Assembly (NCBI GenBank): GCA_964486455.1 | Contig: CAZAMP010000022.1 | Coordinates: 1-64,000, forward strand | Length of the DNA: 64,000 bases | Direction: 5' to 3' | Source of the DNA: CAZAMP01 sp964486455 | GTDB lineage: Bacteria; Eisenbacteria; RBG-16-71-46; CAZAMP01 | Shown here: positions 60,697-64,000 of the stretch, piece after piece | Numbering within the stretch: the first letter of the stretch is position 1 | How the letters are laid out: each line of letters opens with the position of its first letter | Made by a program: the position numbers and the translations under genes | Notes under the pieces: generated by a model | Databases searched by the model: none | What the model was told of the DNA's origin: nothing | Seen by the model: only the letters and a program-made list of their open reading frames with translations

Positions 60697-61080
60697 ATGA
60701 GCCGATGGGTCTTGAATGCTGCGATAGGCATCATGGTCGGGGGTGTCGCGTTGTGGGCGGGAGGCACGCCGACGGTCGACGGCGCTGAAGGGACGGACAG
60801 CGCGGAGAACACCGAAGCTGCCCAGATCGAGGAGGGCGCGGCGCTCTTCAAATCGAAGACCTGCTTCACCTGTCACGGGGCGGATGCGAAATCGCCGATC
60901 ATGCCGACGTTTCCGAAGCTGGCGGGGCAGAACGAAGAGTACGTTCTTCAGCAGATCCGGGATATCAAGAGTGGCGCGAGATCCAATGGCAATGCAGTGG
61001 CGATGAAAGGCATCATGCATCTCGTCAGTGACGAGGAGATTCAGGTGCTGGCCAAGTACATCTCGTCGCTCGAGCCATAG
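60697..61080 (+). CDS. Monoheme cytochrome c of the nos cluster
   Basis: Small class I cytochrome, 127 aa, with a signal peptide and one heme site CFTCH near residue 53. The following segments MPTFPKLAGQNEEYVLQQIRD and a Met-containing loop (AVAMKGIM) precede the end helix IQVLAKYISSLEP. GGAGAG precedes the ATG. Position right after nosZ matches the NosC-type cytochromes of clade II clusters; it could be the direct electron donor. Confidence 0.9.
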   Translation: MSRWVLNAAIGIMVGGVALWAGGTPTVDGAEGTDSAENTEAAQIEEGAALFKSKTCFTCHGADAKSPIMPTFPKLAGQNEEYVLQQIRDIKSGARSNGNAVAMKGIMHLVSDEEIQVLAKYISSLEP

Positions 61081-61105
61081 ACTATCCACGACACGCTGAG
61101 GTGTG

Positions 61106-61819
61106 ATGATGAAGAAATGTCTGATGATTCTGGCCGTCGCCGCATTGGGGCTCGGCCTTTCGACCACCGCCCAGGCCTGGTTGGAGGATGGCGGGGAACG
61201 AGAAGAGGCGATGGACCTCGAGCCGGATCTGGAGAACGGCCGAGATGTCTATGAAGTGTGTGCGGGTTGCCACTTGCCCGAGGGGTGGGGGCTACAGGAC
61301 GGCACCTTCCCGATGCTGGCAGGACAGCACCGCGGGGTGATGATCAAGCAGCTCGCGGACATCCGGGAGGGGAACCGAGACAACCCCACGATGTATCCGT
61401 TCGCCCTGCCCCGGGCCATCGGTGGAGCGCAGTCCCTCGCCGATGTCGTGGCCTACATCGAGGGGCTACCCATGAACCCCGCCAACGGGAAAGGTGAGTG
61501 GGATGAGGGTACCCCGGAGTTCGAACATGGCAAGAAGCTGTACGCCGACAACTGCGTTCAATGTCACGGCGCGGAAGGCGAAGGAATCGAGGAGAAGTAC
61601 TACCCTCGCATTCAAGGGCAGCACTACCACTACATGTTGCGCCAGTTCGAGTGGATCCGTGACGGAAGGCGGCGAAACGCCAACCCCGACATGGTGAAGC
61701 AGATCGAGACCTTCACCGACGCCGACATGCAGGCGGTGATCAACTTCGTTTCCCGCATCGCCGTGCCTGAAGAAGATCTCGCGGACTCGGCCAGTTGGAA
61801 GAACCCGGACTTCGACTAG
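61106..61819 (+). CDS. Diheme cytochrome c4-like protein of the nos cluster
   Basis: Periplasmic cytochrome of 237 aa with a signal peptide (ends AQAWLE). Heme sites are CAGCHLPEGWG and CVQCHGAEGEG; each domain has the c4 pattern (FPMLAGQHRGVMIKQLADI; YPRIQGQHYHYMLRQFEWI). Two adjacent ATGs (61106, 61109) both fit. It lies between the monoheme cytochrome and the membrane protein and probably carries electrons from the quinol side to NosZ. Confidence 0.9.
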   Translation: MMKKCLMILAVAALGLGLSTTAQAWLEDGGEREEAMDLEPDLENGRDVYEVCAGCHLPEGWGLQDGTFPMLAGQHRGVMIKQLADIREGNRDNPTMYPFALPRAIGGAQSLADVVAYIEGLPMNPANGKGEWDEGTPEFEHGKKLYADNCVQCHGAEGEGIEEKYYPRIQGQHYHYMLRQFEWIRDGRRRNANPDMVKQIETFTDADMQAVINFVSRIAVPEEDLADSASWKNPDFD

Positions 61820-61831
61820 AGGACGGTGGGC

Positions 61832-62998
61832 ATGTCGGCGACTAGTAGGCGTTCCGTCATCGGCGGCCTGATCATACTGGCCGCGATCGCGCTTCTGATT
61901 CCGATCTACAACGCGCCCATCTGGTGGGTGTCGTTGAACGCACCCCAGTATCCGGAGGAAGCGTTCCCTGACGGGGTTCGGATCAATTTTCATCTGAACG
62001 GCGTCTTTAGTGGGTGTGAAAAGGTCGAGAAGGCCGAGATCCAGGAAGAAGAGGCGCTCGACTGCGTCCACGAGATGGACACGATCAACCACTACGTCGG
62101 CATGTACCCGATTGCCGCGGGTGGCCCCATCGAGCTGTCCTTGTCGATCTTCTTGCTCAGCTTCATCGGCGTCCTGCTCTTAGGATTCATCTTCACCCGC
62201 CCCCTGGTCCGCACCAGCGTCATGGGCGCGGGGTTTATCGTCATCGCGGTATGGATGGGGATGACCTGGCTGGGCGACGGGGGTCTCAAGTACCACAACG
62301 CGACGTACCTCGCCGGACGCGTGTCGGTTCTGGGCGAAGCTACGGAGGATGAGCCGGCGCAGCTCACGTCCGGCGAAGCGATTATCGCTCGTCTCAAGGC
62401 CTCCCTGGAGGAGAGCGAGCCCGGTGAGCCCGCCGGCGAGCCCGAGGAGGGGCAGAGCGAGAAGACGAAGCGCATCGAGCAGTTGCGGGAGGTTTTCGAC
62501 CAGGATCAGAAACGCCTGCAAGGAGAGTCCGCCGACTGGAACGGAAGCGGGGCACAGCTCCTTTCCTGGCACTATCGCAAGAGCCTGGGGCGGTACTTCA
62601 ACGACCCCCAGGAAATCGGGCCGATGGTGGCGAAGATGTCCCGGGCCGGGCATGTTGCCTTCTGGGTCATCCTCGGTTTCGTGGGGCTTTTCATCATCGC
62701 TGCCCATCGGACGAAGGGACCGTTCTACTGGCTTCTGGTCTTGCTGCCGATGACGTTGCCCCTGCTCTTTCTCATCGAATATTCGGCCTGGCTGTGGTGG
62801 TACGGCCACAATATGAGCAGCATGGGCGCGTTCACGCTGAAGCCGTTCATGCCGACGGTCTTCGGCCAGGGCAAGGTGGCGCAGTTTACGACCAATTCCT
62901 ATCCGCACTACGGTTTCTGGTTGATGGTCGCGTTCTCGGTCTTGCTTGCGCTGGGCGCCCTGATCAGACGCAAGCAGATGCAGAGTGAGAACGATTAG
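61832..62998 (+). CDS. nosB: NosB-like polytopic membrane protein
   Basis: Inner-membrane protein of 388 aa. Membrane helices lie near residues 10-28, 95-118, 123-142, 275-295, 300-323 and 355-378. The N-terminal motif YNAPIWWVSLNAPQYPEEAFPDGV and the INHYVGM segment recur in membrane proteins next to clade II nosZ (NosB position in Wolinella, nosZ-nosB-nosD). Between helices 3 and 4 is an acidic insertion of about 100 residues. ATG 61832 is nine bases after AGAGG; GTG 61826 is too close. The precise role in N2O reduction is unknown. Confidence 0.7.
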   Translation: MSATSRRSVIGGLIILAAIALLIPIYNAPIWWVSLNAPQYPEEAFPDGVRINFHLNGVFSGCEKVEKAEIQEEEALDCVHEMDTINHYVGMYPIAAGGPIELSLSIFLLSFIGVLLLGFIFTRPLVRTSVMGAGFIVIAVWMGMTWLGDGGLKYHNATYLAGRVSVLGEATEDEPAQLTSGEAIIARLKASLEESEPGEPAGEPEEGQSEKTKRIEQLREVFDQDQKRLQGESADWNGSGAQLLSWHYRKSLGRYFNDPQEIGPMVAKMSRAGHVAFWVILGFVGLFIIAAHRTKGPFYWLLVLLPMTLPLLFLIEYSAWLWWYGHNMSSMGAFTLKPFMPTVFGQGKVAQFTTNSYPHYGFWLMVAFSVLLALGALIRRKQMQSEND

Positions 62999-63049
62999 AA
63001 CACCGAGGCCGCCACGACGGCCGGGACGAGGTGGGAAGAGATAGACCAC

Positions 63050-64000
63050 ATGCGTGCGCTCAGTCTCACCATCGCTCTGGCCGTGTGGTTTCCCACCGGA
63101 GCCGCTGCCGAATATCCACAGCTGCAGCCTCTAATCGATGCCGCCGCCGAGAACGACATCCTGACGCCGGAGCCGGGAACGTACGCCGGACCTGTGACCG
63201 TGGACCTGCCGTTGACCATCGACGGTCGCGGACAGGTCACCATCGATGCAGGCGGGAAGGGGTCGGTGATCTACCTGGACACCGACGGCGCCACGATCAA
63301 GAACCTCCACTTGACCAACTCCGGGGACTCTCACAACAACATCGATGCTGGAGTTCAGGTGCGGGGGAATTTCAACGTGGTCAAAGACAACATCATCGAC
63401 GACTGCCTGTTCGGGATCGATCTTCAGCAATCGAACAGCAACATCATTCGCCGCAACCGCATCAGCTCCAAACCGTTTGATCTCGGACAGCGGGGGGACG
63501 CGGTCCGCCTCTGGTACAGCTTCAAGAACAAGATCACGGACAACATCATCTCGGACGCGCGCGATATGGTCGTTTGGTACTCGGCCGACAACGCGATCAC
63601 CGGGAACACGGGCTCGGGCAGCCGCTACTCCCTTCATTTCATGTATTCGCGCTACAATCTCGTGGAAGACAATCAGTACTACGGCAACGCCGTGGGTATC
63701 TTCCTCATGTACAGTGACGGTGTCGTTGTCCGTAACAACCTCATCGCACACGCGGTTGGCCCCACCGGCGTGGGGATTGGGTTCAAGGAAACCTCCGACC
63801 TGACAATCGAGGGGAATCAGGTGATCTATTGCGCGAGCGGCCTCTATCTCGATGTGTCGCCGTTCGAACCGGACACGGAAAATCACTTCAACGAAAACCT
63901 GATCGCCTACAATGGGGTTGGTGTCCGCTTCCTGAATGACTGGGTAGGAAATGTTTTCCGCGACAATCAATTCGTAGGAAACCTGACGCAGGTGCACGTG
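63050..64000 (+). CDS. nosD: Nitrous-oxide reductase maturation protein NosD (3' end outside window)
   Basis: The first 317 codons of an exported right-handed beta-helix protein, with a signal peptide (ends GAAAE). Parallel-helix repeats are plain: GVQVRGNFNVVKDNIIDDCLFGI, GDAVRLWYSFKNKITDNIISDA, ADNAITGNTG, MYSRYNLVEDNQY, YSDGVVVRNNLIAH. These include the LHFMYS and Y(S/T)..N signature of NosD, the periplasmic protein that helps build the copper centre. GAAGAG precedes ATG 63050. The gene is intact up to the edge and should be followed by nosFYL-type genes. Confidence 0.92.
   Translation, partial: MRALSLTIALAVWFPTGAAAEYPQLQPLIDAAAENDILTPEPGTYAGPVTVDLPLTIDGRGQVTIDAGGKGSVIYLDTDGATIKNLHLTNSGDSHNNIDAGVQVRGNFNVVKDNIIDDCLFGIDLQQSNSNIIRRNRISSKPFDLGQRGDAVRLWYSFKNKITDNIISDARDMVVWYSADNAITGNTGSGSRYSLHFMYSRYNLVEDNQYYGNAVGIFLMYSDGVVVRNNLIAHAVGPTGVGIGFKETSDLTIEGNQVIYCASGLYLDVSPFEPDTENHFNENLIAYNGVGVRFLNDWVGNVFRDNQFVGNLTQVHV

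Noticed and set aside
63131..63997. Open frame of 288 codons on the minus strand at the right edge
   Set aside because: Antisense to the nosD beta-helix; its hydrophobic-acidic repeats mirror the nosD repeats.

Overview
The window is one stretch of a GC-rich Gram-negative genome. Secretin, outer-membrane barrels, TonB/ExbB/ExbD, lipoproteins and periplasmic c-type cytochromes all point to a two-membrane cell. Gene order in the type IV pilus locus follows the Myxococcus xanthus layout. Three reading frames carry a type IX secretion (T9SS)-like C-terminal region, and the nitrous oxide reductase is the Sec-exported clade II kind. Together these suggest an FCB-group candidate phylum (for example the Eisenbacteria/Krumholzibacteriota/Latescibacterota neighbourhood) or a deep relative of Myxococcota. 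That placement is inference: the window holds no rRNA. The sequence may be a metagenome assembly, since one low-complexity gene carries what look like consensus errors.

Layout. (1) 0.2-14.8 kb: a nearly complete type IV pilus cluster, pilB-pilT-pilC-pilR-pilA1-pilA2-ABC ATPase-ABC permease-TPR protein-pilD-pilM-pilN-pilO-pilP-pilQ. A near-perfect sigma-54 promoter precedes pilA1, fitting control by the adjacent NtrC-type regulator; no pilS kinase is beside it. (2) 15.0-22.8 kb: housekeeping and envelope genes (propeller lipoprotein, nitrilase, small membrane protein, tandem-parvulin lipoprotein, EF-P, endonuclease IV, M16 protease, HIT hydrolase). (3) 22.9-32.0 kb: one tightly packed operon of a 1013-aa TPR protein, a TonB-receptor-like barrel without an evident plug, ExbB, ExbD, an acidic TonB, an NtrB-like kinase and an NtrC-like regulator. 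This looks like a self-contained energised envelope machine with its own sensor. (4) 32.2-33.2 kb: a stand-alone receiver, a lysine-repeat protein and a strong terminator. (5) 33.3-37.7 kb: galE, rarA, an ABC-F ATPase and tRNA-Glu. (6) 37.8-49.5 kb: an accessory-looking region after the tRNA, with a DUF364-like protein, a DUF2147-like protein, an AT-richer propeller lipoprotein between two decayed-gene stretches, an ECF sigma factor plus TPR-containing Ser/Thr kinase, two paralogous exported TPR proteins, an orphan T9SS-type C-terminus, a PhzF-family enzyme and a secreted propeller protein. (7) 49.8-53.8 kb: two large secreted proteins (arylsulfotransferase-like; CotH plus two lamin-tail domains) with C-terminal sorting domains. 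(8) 53.9-64.0 kb: respiration of nitrous oxide, with two diheme cytochromes, two outer-membrane proteins, then nosZ, two more cytochromes, a nosB-like membrane protein and the start of nosD, which runs off the window.

Many genes start with GTG or TTG behind good Shine-Dalgarno sequences and overlap the upstream stop by 1-4 bases, so several starts given here differ from the longest open frame. No CRISPR array, insertion sequence, rRNA or replication origin was seen. The first 213 bases hold no recognisable gene.
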